From contig JAHCHY010000005.1 of NCBI GenBank assembly GCA_026129485.1, positions 1 through 64,000 of the forward strand: DNA of 64,000 nucleotides, written 5' to 3'. Both the position numbers and the translations under genes were made by a program. This stretch comes from Cyclobacteriaceae bacterium. GTDB taxonomy: Bacteria; Bacteroidota; Bacteroidia; Cytophagales; Cyclobacteriaceae. This document shows, in pieces, positions 35,253-45,131 of this stretch. Each line of letters starts with the position of its first letter. Position 1 is the first letter of the stretch. The notes under the pieces are model-generated. The model searched no databases. It saw nothing but the letters and a program-made list of their open reading frames with translations, and was not told the DNA's origin.

Positions 35253-35999
35253 ATGCAGAAACTAAAAAACAAAGTAGCTGTTATCACAGGTGGCAGTAGC
35301 GGTATTGGATTAGCCACAGCAAAAAGATTTGCGGCAGAAGGAGCTTATATATTTATCACAGGCAGAAGGCAATCTCAATTAGATGCAGCCGTGAAAGAAA
35401 TCGGTTCAAATGTTACAGCCGTACAGGGCGATATTTCAAATTTAGACGACATAAACCGTTTGTATGAAGTTGTCGCAAAAGAAAAAGGCAAGTTGGATAT
35501 TGTGGTAGCCAACGCTGGAATTATAGAACGCACCTTACTGGAAAACGCTACACCTGAACATTTTGATAGCATTTTTTCGGTCAATGTCAAAGCCCCCTAT
35601 TTTACGGTTCAAAAAGCATTGCCTATACTGAATGACGGAGGGTCTATTGTACTTGTAGCCTCAACAGCACATCGTGTAGGAGTGCCTGAACATAGTACTT
35701 ACAGTGCTTCCAAGGCTGCCTTGCGTTCTCTTAGCCGGACATTTGCGGCTGAACTGAAAGGAAGGAAAATCCGTGTCAATACACTTAGTCCCGGCCCGGT
35801 GGATACACCCATTTTTGATGGTCAGGGTTCAAAAGAAGAAATTGAAGCAACCAAAAATGCGTATGCTCAGTGGATTCCGATGGGACGTTTAGGGAAACCA
35901 GAAGAATTAGCTTCGGCAGCACTTTTCCTTGCATCCGATGAAAGTTCATTCAGCACGGGAATAGACCTTGTTTCAGACGGTGGACAAACACAACTTTAG
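35253..35999 (+). CDS. Short-chain dehydrogenase/reductase (FabG-like SDR)
   Basis: 248 residues, a classical SDR: cofactor loop TGGSSGIG (12-19), an NAG motif, and catalytic Tyr150 and Lys154 in YSASK. The Arg-Arg of ITGRRQ points to NADP. The C-terminus SDGGQTQL is the normal short SDR end. It lies 113 bp after the lipoprotein gene and carries its own copy of the Crp/Fnr-type operator block, so the two genes form one small regulon as separate promoters rather than one operon. Confidence 0.9.
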   Translation: MQKLKNKVAVITGGSSGIGLATAKRFAAEGAYIFITGRRQSQLDAAVKEIGSNVTAVQGDISNLDDINRLYEVVAKEKGKLDIVVANAGIIERTLLENATPEHFDSIFSVNVKAPYFTVQKALPILNDGGSIVLVASTAHRVGVPEHSTYSASKAALRSLSRTFAAELKGRKIRVNTLSPGPVDTPIFDGQGSKEEIEATKNAYAQWIPMGRLGKPEELASAALFLASDESSFSTGIDLVSDGGQTQL

Positions 36000-36015
36000 A
36001 TAACAATCATTCGAC

Positions 36016-36046
36016 AAAGTGCATATCAGGAATGGTATGCACTTTT
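36016..36046 (+). terminator. Intrinsic terminator after the SDR gene
   Basis: Stem AAAGTGCATA/TATGCACTTT with a 10-nt loop and then TTTTCATTTT. It starts 17 bp after the SDR stop. Confidence 0.8.
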
Positions 36047-36050
36047 CATT

Positions 36051-36326
36051 TTAGTAAGTTAATGTTATGGCAGGGTTGCGGTAGATGTATTCCATTTTTT
36101 GATAGAACATGGTTGTATTTAAAATCTCAACCGGGTGATTGTGCTGCTGCCACAATTGCCAGTCGTGGTTATTGCTGTTTTGCATTCCGGATTTTTCCAT
36201 AAGATGCACGATCCGTTCCCGTTTGCTTTCAGCCGGGTGTTCACTTATTGCCTTCTCAAGCTGTACAGTTCGGGTTGTTTTAGACAACCGCAGTTGAGTA
36301 AAACATCGGTCTTTTGTTGTAACCAT
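36051..36326 (-). pseudogene. C-terminal remnant of a REP-associated tyrosine (IS200-like) transposase
   Basis: 91 codons that read like the end of a Y1-type transposase: SEHPAESKRERI, then WQLWQQHNHPVEI, then YQKMEYIYRNPAI, matching the usual WQ-x-NHPIE and KL-x-YIHNNP blocks. The catalytic HUH and Tyr parts are missing and the protein ends right after NPAI. An open stretch continues upstream to about 36424 but no longer resembles the family. It is a decayed fragment. REP-associated transposases are linked to palindromic repeats, three of which lie elsewhere in this window. Confidence 0.75.
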
Positions 36327-36528
36327 CCGTAATTTTTGAAGTTCCCTGCTTAACCCGTGGGGAAGTATGTAATTAACCAGTCCGCTATCGGACGGTTCTT
36401 GTTCGTTATTGAATAATGTGAACCCTCAATACGTGCAAAGGAGTACTAATTCGGTGTTTTTGAATATGGCAGAGAGTTTGACAAGGCAAAACGATTATGA
36501 AGCTGTTACCCTATAAACCCTGAATCCC
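36327..36528. other. Intergenic DNA before the FtsX gene
   Basis: About 200 bp between the transposase remnant and the permease gene. The first ~100 bp stay open on the minus strand, possibly more of the decayed frame. I see no convincing TAnnTTTG promoter, hairpin or other site. Confidence 0.5.
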
Positions 36529-38973
36529 GTGATACAGAACTACCTGAAAGTTGCCCTGCGTTCCATCTTCCGCAATAAGCTGACGGCCTTCATCAACATA
36601 GCAGGGCTTGCCTTTGCCATGATCTGCTCCCTGATGATCTATTTATTCATTAACGATGAGTGGCAATACGACCGTTATCACGATAAGGCCGACCGCATCT
36701 ACCGCGTTACGCGCAATTTCCTCTCGCCCGATGGTTCCGTGAACCTGCACCTGGGGCATGTAGCGCCTCCTTTTGGCCCGCTGCTTAAAAACGATTTCCC
36801 CGATTTTGAAGAAGTGGCGCGCACACTACAAAACCGTGCGCTTGTTGCTTACCGCGAACAGGCTGAAGAGCTGAAGTCGTTTAATGAAGACAACCTGTTT
36901 TATGCAGAGCCGGAATTGTTCGGGATATTCGATATTGACGTAACCGAAGGGAATGCTGAAAAGCTGTTGCGCGATCCGTTTACCCTTATGCTTTCAGAAA
37001 AAACCGCCCGGAAATATTTTGGCGATGAACCGGCCGTAGGTAAACAATTAAGGCTTGGCAACACCTACGACCTGGAAGTAACAGGAATATTTGAGGACTT
37101 CCCTCAGCAGTCGCACTGGCATCCGGATATTTTAATATCTTTCTCAACACTGAACGACAGCACCATCTACGGCAGGCGCAGGCTGGAAACCAACTGGGGC
37201 AATAATTCTTTCAGCACGTATGTACTGGTGAACGAACCTTTCGATCAGCAAAAAACCGAAGCGCAGTTCCCCGCCTTTGTGGACAAGCACATGGGCGTTA
37301 CAGCTTCAGCGAATAACGCCCCGATGCCTTCTACATGGACAACCCTGTTCCTGCAAAAAGTAACCGATATACACCTGCATTCGCACCTCGATTCGGAAGT
37401 GGAAGCAAACGGCAGTATTACCAGCGTGTATATGATGGGCGTGATCGGCTTGTTCATTGTGCTTATTGCGTGCTTTAATTTCATCAACCTGTCTACCGCA
37501 CGAGCTACCAAGCGTGCAAAAGAAGTGGGTATGCGAAAGGTATCGGGCGCATTAAAAAACCAATTGATTGTTCAGTACCTCGGTGAATCCGTACTGGTTT
37601 CTTTTTTCGCTTTAGTCTTTGCGTTGGGCTTCTCATGGGCGGCTGTTCAATGGCTTAACGATTTTACAGGCAAAGCCCTTGAACTGAACCTGTTTACAAA
37701 CTGGCCGCTGACGCTTGGGCTTGTGGTATTTGCGGTAGTGGTGGGCGTGCTTGCCGGCATCTATCCTGCTTTTGTTATATCGGGCTTTCAGCCGGTACTG
37801 ATACTCAAAGGTCAGCAGGGTTCTGTTCCCGGCAGGGGAGGGATGCGCAGAACCCTTGTGGTGGTTCAGTTCTCCATTTCAATTATCCTGATGATTGCCA
37901 CGGCTGTTACCTTTCAGCAACTCAGCTACCTGAACAACCGTGACCTCGGCTATGCCAAAGACCAGGTAGTTACCCTTCGCTTTTTCTATGACCTCGCGCC
38001 TGAATATGACGCTTTCTATAACGAACTTACAAAGTACGCCTCCATTAAAAATGTTTCCCGCTCCAGCCGTATCCCAACCGGACGCTTGCTGGATTCGCAG
38101 GGCGCTGCCCAAATTCAGCAGGGCGACTCGATGGCAGTTGCGGACGTGATTATCAAAAATATCCGGAGTGACCATGAATTTTTTGATACCTACGGAATCC
38201 CTTTTGTATCGGGCAGGAATTTTTCAAAAGAGATCAAGTCAGACGATTCGCTGGGCTTTGTGCTGAACGAAGCGGCCGTAAAAATGTTAGGCGTAACCAA
38301 CGAAGATGTGCTCACCCGCGATTTTCAGTATGGAAACGTAAAAGGCCGGGTGATTGGCGTGGTGCGTGATTTTCATTTTGAATCGCTGCACGAGGAAATT
38401 ATTCCTATGGTATTCCAGCCTTCATTAGGTTTCGGTTATGGCCGTATGTCGATGAAAATTGCAGGCAGTGATGTGCAGCAGGCCCTCGCGCACCTTGAAA
38501 AAACATGGAAGCAGTTTTTGCCTCACCGCCCGTTTGAATATGATTTTTTGAGCATGCAATACAGCCAGTTGTATGAAGCAGAGCAGAAACAGGGACAGTT
38601 GTTTACCATTTTTGCGGGGCTGGCCATTTTTATTGCCTGTCTTGGGTTGTTCGGCTTAGCTACATTCAATACCCTGCAACGGGTTAAAGAAATCGGGATC
38701 CGTAAAGTATTGGGCGCTTCCACCCCGCACATACTCGGGTTGCTTTCAAAAGAAATTGTTTCGCTGGTGCTGCTGGCCAACCTTATTGCCTGGCCTGCCG
38801 CGTGGTATTTTATGGGTCAATGGTTGAACGGCTTTGCCTATAAAGTCAACCTGAACGTAGGCATTTTCGTGCTGGCCACTTTGGCGGCATTGGCCATTGC
38901 TTTGATTACGGTAGGTTCACAAACCATAAAAGCCGCCCGTACCAATCCTGCTAACACGTTAAGGTATGAGTGA
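36529..38973 (+). CDS. MacB/FtsX-type ABC transporter permease
   Basis: 814 residues starting with GTG (MIQNYLKVALRSIFRNKL). The layout is the doubled Bacteroidota form: N-terminal helix (FINIAGLAFAMICSLMIYLF), MacB periplasmic domain, three FtsX helices (about 300-430, STARATKRAKEVGMRKVSGA between them), a second periplasmic domain, and a final FtsX set with RVKEIGIRKVLGA. It has no ATPase domain and no ATPase gene adjoins, so its partner is elsewhere. Substrate unknown; such proteins often couple to lipoproteins or efflux. Confidence 0.9.
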   Translation: MIQNYLKVALRSIFRNKLTAFINIAGLAFAMICSLMIYLFINDEWQYDRYHDKADRIYRVTRNFLSPDGSVNLHLGHVAPPFGPLLKNDFPDFEEVARTLQNRALVAYREQAEELKSFNEDNLFYAEPELFGIFDIDVTEGNAEKLLRDPFTLMLSEKTARKYFGDEPAVGKQLRLGNTYDLEVTGIFEDFPQQSHWHPDILISFSTLNDSTIYGRRRLETNWGNNSFSTYVLVNEPFDQQKTEAQFPAFVDKHMGVTASANNAPMPSTWTTLFLQKVTDIHLHSHLDSEVEANGSITSVYMMGVIGLFIVLIACFNFINLSTARATKRAKEVGMRKVSGALKNQLIVQYLGESVLVSFFALVFALGFSWAAVQWLNDFTGKALELNLFTNWPLTLGLVVFAVVVGVLAGIYPAFVISGFQPVLILKGQQGSVPGRGGMRRTLVVVQFSISIILMIATAVTFQQLSYLNNRDLGYAKDQVVTLRFFYDLAPEYDAFYNELTKYASIKNVSRSSRIPTGRLLDSQGAAQIQQGDSMAVADVIIKNIRSDHEFFDTYGIPFVSGRNFSKEIKSDDSLGFVLNEAAVKMLGVTNEDVLTRDFQYGNVKGRVIGVVRDFHFESLHEEIIPMVFQPSLGFGYGRMSMKIAGSDVQQALAHLEKTWKQFLPHRPFEYDFLSMQYSQLYEAEQKQGQLFTIFAGLAIFIACLGLFGLATFNTLQRVKEIGIRKVLGASTPHILGLLSKEIVSLVLLANLIAWPAAWYFMGQWLNGFAYKVNLNVGIFVLATLAALAIALITVGSQTIKAARTNPANTLRYE

Positions 38974-39099
38974 GATTTTGGCGGGGTGTTAAATTACAAC
39001 GCGAGGAATGATGTGAGTTAGCGGATTTAGAATTGCGATTGGTGATTCACCCCTTCGAGGTTCTGCTTTATGTTTCAAATTATTTCTATAATCTGAATT

Positions 39100-40827
39100 T
39101 CACAACTTAGGCGCCAGCCATAAAAACCCGGCAGCCAGCACAAACAAGAGAAAGAACCAGATCGGTTCGATTGCCCGGTAAGCGATACGCACGGTGCCAG
39201 CGTCAATATCCGGGCTACCCGTCAGTCGCATCTTATTGAGCTGATGAAGCTTTGCTACCCGCAACGCCTGCCAGGCACCGGCATCAAACGAATAAAAATT
39301 TAATGCAACAGAATCAGCCGGTGAAAGAACCTGGTGCCAGCCTGTTTCAGTTAACCATGTGGTGCCAGTCCAATACTGATCAATCACCGGGTGTTCGCGC
39401 AACGCCACATGAATACTATCCGCCAAAATCATGGGTGCTTCCAAAGCTGAAATTACTTTCAGCTCAAGCGGCTCTTCGTTGTAAACCGGAAATTCAGCCT
39501 GAAGCCGGATAACCGTTGTCTTTACATGGGTTCTCGCTACCGACTCCAGGATGCGCGTCCACATCGCGCCATAAGCTTCCGGCCGGCCATTGGTTATTAA
39601 CGGGTAGCTTTCTGCCAACAGGCTATATCCTGTTTTCCCAGCGCCTTTGCTTTTATATCCCATCAACGCACGTTTGGCATTGGCTACAACAGGCACAACC
39701 TTATCCTTACCTGCAAAAGGCCATGACGGAAAAACCGTAACAACGCCTTCGTATGTTACGTGTGCCGTGTCCGGTTCAATCTTGTTAAATGTAAATCCAA
39801 AAGGCGGTTTGGTAAATTCCGTTTCAGCAGGCAACCACAATACGCCAAGACCTTCCTGTACCGCCTGTTCAATAATCGAAGCTTCATTAGCAGCAGGGCT
39901 TGCTTCATTGGCCAGTACCAGCAAATCAAAATTATTCAGCAAATCGGGCGTGATGCGGCTTACCGGAACCTGTGCGTGATTGCCATATTCCAACCGGAAG
40001 TTGGTTTTGGAAATCTGCGTGCGCACCACAACCCGGTGTCCCTGTTCAACCAGGAAATTTTTCAGAAAACGGGTTTCTGCTGACGGATATTGCTGCCAGA
40101 TCAGCATACGGACAGGCTGTGGTTCCTGTACTTCTACGGGTAATTTTTCTTCCCAGCTTTTCTCCTCTGTACGGATGCTTATTGTATAAATATATTTTCC
40201 TGCCTGCCGCGATTTGAATTTCAATGCAAACGGCTGATTACTTTCAACCCGCGTGGAGTCTTCCTTTCCACCGGGGCCATTCAGCGCCAATGTTGCTGCA
40301 ACGCCATTCCACAAGCCCGTTACAGAAGCGGTTCGGTTTACGACTATCCGTTGCGGAATGTTCAATTGTATTATCCCGTCAGGAAGCCCTCCCTTTAAAA
40401 ATTTAGCGGCTGAAGGCAAAAAATATTCCGGCAAGCCATCGCCTGCTACAAACCGGATGTTGTCTTTCAGGTCCAGCACTTCGTTGTCGTTTGTCAAGCG
40501 TTCAGCATCTGCGTAAGGGGCAGCACCGGGTGCGGTTATAATTTTAACATGCGGATGTACGCGGTACAGGCTATCCACCACTGATTTTGCATAACGTGGT
40601 GTAAGCAGGATGACATCTCCCGATACGCTATCCGTAAGAAATGCCGGGCGCAGTAAAAAAGCTGTAAATGATACAATCGTTACAAGCACGGCAACCAACC
40701 GCAGTACAAGAAAGCGCACGTTGCGTTTCCATTCCAGCCAGCCAAACGCCAGCAATAAAATCAAAGCCAGCGCCAGCACGATGTTTACCGGCAATGTGGT
40801 TTCAAGCTGGAAAAAAGAATTACTCAT
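39100..40827 (-). CDS. Membrane protein with GATase1-like domain, BatA-cluster component
   Basis: 575 residues: two N-terminal helices (VNIVLALALILLLAFGWL, FLVLRLVAVLVTIVSFTAFL), a large extracytoplasmic body and a C-terminal helix (IWFFLLFVLAAGFLWLA). A Rossmann-like segment (ILIWQQYPS in related form, then NNFDLLVLANEAS and GLGVLWLPAE) looks like a class I glutamine-amidotransferase fold without obvious catalytic Cys. It is the last gene of the MoxR/DUF58 cluster, overlapping its neighbour by 8 bp. Function unknown. Confidence 0.7.
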   Translation of the reverse strand: MSNSFFQLETTLPVNIVLALALILLLAFGWLEWKRNVRFLVLRLVAVLVTIVSFTAFLLRPAFLTDSVSGDVILLTPRYAKSVVDSLYRVHPHVKIITAPGAAPYADAERLTNDNEVLDLKDNIRFVAGDGLPEYFLPSAAKFLKGGLPDGIIQLNIPQRIVVNRTASVTGLWNGVAATLALNGPGGKEDSTRVESNQPFALKFKSRQAGKYIYTISIRTEEKSWEEKLPVEVQEPQPVRMLIWQQYPSAETRFLKNFLVEQGHRVVVRTQISKTNFRLEYGNHAQVPVSRITPDLLNNFDLLVLANEASPAANEASIIEQAVQEGLGVLWLPAETEFTKPPFGFTFNKIEPDTAHVTYEGVVTVFPSWPFAGKDKVVPVVANAKRALMGYKSKGAGKTGYSLLAESYPLITNGRPEAYGAMWTRILESVARTHVKTTVIRLQAEFPVYNEEPLELKVISALEAPMILADSIHVALREHPVIDQYWTGTTWLTETGWHQVLSPADSVALNFYSFDAGAWQALRVAKLHQLNKMRLTGSPDIDAGTVRIAYRAIEPIWFFLLFVLAAGFLWLAPKL

Positions 40828-43066
40828 TTATGCTTTTCAAAAATTCCCGGTCGAGCGGGTGAATGGATTGATTTTGCCTGGCTGGTGTAGCCGGTTCTGC
40901 AGGCGCAACCTGCCAGAATACCTTACGCAAGATCATGAACGAGGCCTTGCGTTCGCTTGCCGGCAAAGACTGTTCGGTTAATTGTTTCAGTACGGTTAAG
41001 CCTTGCAAATATTTGCCCGGCTCTTCAATAGCCATTGCCGCCAGCTCGTTTCCGGCTTTTATAAATATACCTTTATCGGTCTCCGTTAGCGGGCTGTCTT
41101 CCTGCCACAGCTTTTCAACTAATTGTTGCGCCTCGCGGATAGCCGGGTATTTTTTTTCGGCTGGTGAATTTGATAACCCTGTACCTGATTTTACCTCTGA
41201 AAGATCTGCTGACAGTCGTTTTTCTTCTTTGAGCGGTGGCGGATCAAAACCCGTGCGATGCACATAAATACGCGAATCATTGCTGATCTCCTTCAACAGC
41301 TTCAAAGCAGTGTATTGGTAAGGCAATGATTTTTCGGGCTCGTACAACCGCAGGTAAAGCTCGGCATCCCACATTACCGTAAGCGCTGCCTTGAGCTTGG
41401 CGCGAATAGACTCAATAAAAAAAGTTGCCTGCTCACCGTCATCGTGCTGGTGCGCAAAGGCTGCCAGGGGGTCATCCTCTTTCTCTCCTTCTTTATGACT
41501 GTGGCTATGATTACCGGCTACCTGTTTTTTCTGTTCTACCAGGTTATGCTCATTCTCGGTATCATGCTGGTGCCCGAACCGTTTTACGGTTTCTTCAGCC
41601 GTTTCGTGTTCGTGGTCATCATCTATAGCAATAGCTCCACCGCCAATCTGGTCTTCAAACTCCTCACCCATAAACTGACCATAACGCAGGCGAAGCACTT
41701 TCTGATCGTAACCCAATTCGTTGCTGGTCGATTTAAACTGTTGTGTTGAAATCTTTTTCTTTTCGCGAAGCAGTTTTTCTGTATCGATTATAATCTGGCG
41801 CTGACTGCGAAAATATTCGGGCATCAGATCAACACCCAGACCTTCGTCTTCGACAGCCTGATATTTTGTGGTATCCTGTATAGCAATAAAAAATGTTTCG
41901 GTGCGATTATAATTCGGCTGAGGCGTTTTATTGTCGCGTGCTTCTACATAAAAATAAAGCTCATCTCCCGGCTCCATGCCCAGCTTTAGTAAATCTAACG
42001 TAACAGATGCATTTACCTGCTTACCGCTAATCTGACCCGGTGAGCTGAATGCCAGCTTCTCTTCACGAAATTTTACCGACTCGCCACTGCCTTTGCTCAC
42101 CGTTGCAACTACTCCTGCTTGCGTTAAGCCATAATCATCCTGCAAGGCAGCCTTTAGCAATACCTTTAAATCCGAACCAAAGGCAAGTCGTGTAAACTGA
42201 TCTAATTCTTTTATTTCAATCCGTGGCGGCTGGTCTTTTTGTATTTCGATCTTGTAATAATCCGAGCGTACCCAATGATTGTTTTCAAGCCAGGCCAATT
42301 GGTAAAAGCCTGTTTCACTTAATTTTTGATTTGTCTTATGAATTCCATTCTCATACGAGAATGCTACCGAATCCCGACCCGATAAAATCAACCGGCAATC
42401 TACCGGTTTGTTAAAGCGGGCTGTCCATATAACATTGCTGCCTTCCGGCAGATTTAATTGCAGGCTTTCCGATTTGCGCGATGGCAACGCAGTGTAGGCC
42501 GGTGGTGTTATGGTTACTTCAATAGATTCTAATTTAAGCTTGTCTGATTGTTGATTAATCTGACTGATCTCTTCCTTTAGCTGCGGGCTGACTTTCTGAT
42601 CCGCTCCGGGAGCAAAGGCCATCAGCATAAGCGCAACAAAAACCAAAACAGCAGCGATGCCCGAGGTAACACGAATGTTATTGGGCAGCTTAACCTCCGG
42701 GTAAAGTGTACTGAATCTTTCGCTCACACGCGCCTGTTGAATACGCTGAATCAGGCTCAACTCATTTTCGTTTGCAATAAACAGGTCTGCGCTTTCTTCC
42801 AGCTCAGGGTAACGGTTATTCAGGTAGCGAATCAGAAAGCTTGCATCAGGAGAAAACAATCTTCTGAAATAAGCCAACGCTAAGCCCACAATAATTACAG
42901 CAGCTATGGTTGCAACCCATTGTGCCATTTCGCTTATTCTGAACCACCCCAGTATCGCCCAAACCAACAGACCAACAGCAATGGCAAGCAATAATGCTTC
43001 CGTACTTCGCACCCATGTATAGCGAATGCTTAGTCGTTTAAGCTGATATGGAATGATAACACTCAT
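40820..43066 (-). CDS. DUF4175-like membrane protein with histidine-rich insert
   Basis: 748 residues from ATG 43066, which overlaps the upstream stop as ATGA. Two N-terminal helices (about 25-70), a third near 165, then a long extracytoplasmic region with beta-sandwich stretches (ITPPAYT, DDYGLT) typical of DUF4175 proteins. Residues about 475-545 form an Asp/Glu/His-rich insert with ten His (DHEHE, GHQHD, NHSHSH, AHQHDD). That insert is not part of what I know of the family and may bind metal. The gene is fourth of five in the MoxR cluster. Confidence 0.75.
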   Translation of the reverse strand: MSVIIPYQLKRLSIRYTWVRSTEALLLAIAVGLLVWAILGWFRISEMAQWVATIAAVIIVGLALAYFRRLFSPDASFLIRYLNNRYPELEESADLFIANENELSLIQRIQQARVSERFSTLYPEVKLPNNIRVTSGIAAVLVFVALMLMAFAPGADQKVSPQLKEEISQINQQSDKLKLESIEVTITPPAYTALPSRKSESLQLNLPEGSNVIWTARFNKPVDCRLILSGRDSVAFSYENGIHKTNQKLSETGFYQLAWLENNHWVRSDYYKIEIQKDQPPRIEIKELDQFTRLAFGSDLKVLLKAALQDDYGLTQAGVVATVSKGSGESVKFREEKLAFSSPGQISGKQVNASVTLDLLKLGMEPGDELYFYVEARDNKTPQPNYNRTETFFIAIQDTTKYQAVEDEGLGVDLMPEYFRSQRQIIIDTEKLLREKKKISTQQFKSTSNELGYDQKVLRLRYGQFMGEEFEDQIGGGAIAIDDDHEHETAEETVKRFGHQHDTENEHNLVEQKKQVAGNHSHSHKEGEKEDDPLAAFAHQHDDGEQATFFIESIRAKLKAALTVMWDAELYLRLYEPEKSLPYQYTALKLLKEISNDSRIYVHRTGFDPPPLKEEKRLSADLSEVKSGTGLSNSPAEKKYPAIREAQQLVEKLWQEDSPLTETDKGIFIKAGNELAAMAIEEPGKYLQGLTVLKQLTEQSLPASERKASFMILRKVFWQVAPAEPATPARQNQSIHPLDREFLKSINE

Positions 43067-44229
43067 TGTCTGCGTAAAAAGGCTACTGTTCGCTCTGCTA
43101 TCCAAACCATAACAAAAAAGATCAGCAACCCGGTATTGACAGGTGCATGTGTTATAAACGCTGCGTGTGCAGGTACCTTATCTTGCTGTTTCGGCATCTG
43201 CAACATTCTTCTGTCAACCGCATCTATTCTTTCCCTGACGGATTTGTTATCCGTTAAGAGATCCGCCAGTTGAATGGTAAAATTTTGTTGCAGCATGTTT
43301 TCGACTGATAGCTTGTTCAATCGCCAATGCATGGGCGCAACCTGTTCAATCAATTTGTCGGATGAAGTATGTTCTGCAAATAGAATTTTTGCCTGCACGT
43401 CCGGGAGTCTTTCTTTCGATAACCAGATTATCCAATCGGCCTTTGCCTGGTGGGTTACTATAACCTGAACCGGGAGCTTCTGTGCTGCCTTCAATGCAGC
43501 ATGGATCAATTTTTCTTCCTCTTCAAAATCTTTATCGGCCACAACAGCAACCCGAATGGAGTCAATCACAGCCCCATCGTTCAAAATAGCTTCAAGCGTA
43601 TCAGTTGTAAGTATTGTCTGTGCAGAAGAGGTTTTTACCTTTCTGGCCAGCGTCTTATCGTTACGACTGAGCTGGTAAACCATGCATGTGGTGTCTGGCA
43701 ATTCAAAGGTTTGCCAATCTACATATTCCGGCACCGGCACAATCTTTCCTTTAAAATCAACCACGCGATTAGCGGAAAGCACTACAGCATGTTCAAGGTA
43801 CAGTCCTCCTAATGCGGTTACCCGTTGCCAATAGTTTTTAATGGGCGTGGGCGTTTGCTCACGCGCGGGAAAGTTTTCGCTCAGCCAATGCCATTGATAA
43901 CCACGGGCGGTTAAGCTATCTGCCCACGCAAGCGCCAGTCGGTTGCTTTTTAACTGACTATCTACAATAACCCATTTTTCTTTTTCTGTTTTGTTCCGGA
44001 AAAGCCCGGCCAGCAGCAACACAAACAAGATAAGCAGCAACAGGCGCAAGGCAAGCAGGAAAATCTCGTTTAGCTTTATTCCCCTGAATTGTTGTGATGC
44101 TGTTTCCTGCAAATGACGCAAGCTGCCTATCGGTATTACTTTTCCCTCTTTGCGGCTGAGCAGGTGAATGGCCACCGGAACAGCGAGGGCCAGCAATGCC
44201 CAGAGATATATAGGGTTAACTAATTGCAT
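43063..44229 (-). CDS. BatA N-terminal domain membrane protein
   Basis: 388 residues. The start at ATG 44229 shares one base with the DUF58 stop (TAATG) and gives the right N-terminus: a BatA helix (PIYLWALLALAVPVAIHLL) and the PIGSLRHL motif, then a second helix (ALRLLLLILFVLLLAGLF). The rest is extracytoplasmic without the MIDAS Asp-x-Ser-x-Ser of von Willebrand A domains, ending in a C-terminal helix. In Bat systems this type anchors a complex with DUF58 and MoxR. An upstream in-frame extension would overlap DUF58 and is rejected. Confidence 0.82.
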   Translation of the reverse strand: MQLVNPIYLWALLALAVPVAIHLLSRKEGKVIPIGSLRHLQETASQQFRGIKLNEIFLLALRLLLLILFVLLLAGLFRNKTEKEKWVIVDSQLKSNRLALAWADSLTARGYQWHWLSENFPAREQTPTPIKNYWQRVTALGGLYLEHAVVLSANRVVDFKGKIVPVPEYVDWQTFELPDTTCMVYQLSRNDKTLARKVKTSSAQTILTTDTLEAILNDGAVIDSIRVAVVADKDFEEEEKLIHAALKAAQKLPVQVIVTHQAKADWIIWLSKERLPDVQAKILFAEHTSSDKLIEQVAPMHWRLNKLSVENMLQQNFTIQLADLLTDNKSVRERIDAVDRRMLQMPKQQDKVPAHAAFITHAPVNTGLLIFFVMVWIAERTVAFLRRQ

Positions 44230-45128
44230 TATCGCACCAAACGGCTTCGGGTTATCAAAAAATTCTGCAATACATTTTCTGCGCCATCCTGCAACGTAAC
44301 TACATGATAGCTGATGTCGCGTTCCAGCATCCACATGCGTGTGTCCTGCAACCACGAAGCCACACGTGCAGCATATTCTTTCCGTTGCATAACGGTATTC
44401 ACTTTTGTGCGTACTTTTGTTTCGAGGTCTTCGAATGTAAGCGAGCCTTCATACGCCAAATCCCGTTCCTGCTTTCCCACCAGGTGAAAAATCACCACTT
44501 CATTGCGGGAAGTTTTCAACCGGGAGATGAAGCGCAACAGATCTCCATCCGCATCATACATATCGGTAAAAAATACGATCATCTCTTTGCCGTGATGATC
44601 GAATAACCGTTCTTCGCTGCCGGAGCTTTCCCATTTGCCTTCGCTTTCTATGCTAATCAACTCCAGCAGAAAACGCATAAACTGTTGCTGTTCAAATCGC
44701 GGAAGCAAGGCTTTGATCTGCTTGTCGTTTACCGCAAACAATCCGAACGTATCGCTTTGCCTGCGCGCGAGGTAAGCCAATGCAGCCATCATTACTTTGG
44801 CAAACTGAAGTTTACTCAGGCCGTCTTCGGCATAGGCCATGGAACGGCTGGCATCCAGCATGAACTTGACGGTAATGTTGGTTTCGATTTCTGCCTCTTT
44901 AATGTAATAGCGGCCCGAGCGTGCAAACATTTTCCAATCCAATTGCCGTAAGTCATCACCGGGTTGGTAATTTTTATACTGACTGAACTCCTGACCCACT
45001 CCCACCGACTGGCTTTTATTGCTGCCGCTCATAAAGCCCTCCACGATTACACGCGCGATCAGCTCCAGTCCGCTGACCGTATTCAATACGGACGGATTGA
45101 GCAGTTCTTTGATGCGCTCGTCAATCAT
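44229..45128 (-). CDS. DUF58 protein (MoxR partner)
   Basis: 299 residues with the DUF58 signature GQEFSQYKNYQPGDDLRQLD, in part, near residue 45-65, followed by DWKMFARSGRYYIKE. A von Willebrand-like core follows: FMLDASRSM (D-A-S-R-S, MIDAS-type) and IVFFTDMYDAD-type strand. DUF58 proteins work with MoxR ATPases in cell-envelope or stress assembly. It begins 3 bp after the MoxR gene. Confidence 0.9.
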   Translation of the reverse strand: MIDERIKELLNPSVLNTVSGLELIARVIVEGFMSGSNKSQSVGVGQEFSQYKNYQPGDDLRQLDWKMFARSGRYYIKEAEIETNITVKFMLDASRSMAYAEDGLSKLQFAKVMMAALAYLARRQSDTFGLFAVNDKQIKALLPRFEQQQFMRFLLELISIESEGKWESSGSEERLFDHHGKEMIVFFTDMYDADGDLLRFISRLKTSRNEVVIFHLVGKQERDLAYEGSLTFEDLETKVRTKVNTVMQRKEYAARVASWLQDTRMWMLERDISYHVVTLQDGAENVLQNFLITRSRLVR

Positions 45129-45131
45129 ACA

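Noticed and set aside
36051-36326. Functional transposase
   Set aside because: The HUH motif and catalytic Tyr are missing, and the C-terminus stops after NPAI.
36529-38973. Macrolide resistance transporter (MacB)
   Set aside because: No ATPase domain or MacA partner; the Bacteroidota permease form occurs in many copies with unknown substrates.
39100-40827. Active glutamine amidotransferase
   Set aside because: No catalytic Cys-His-Glu set is visible in the Rossmann-like part.
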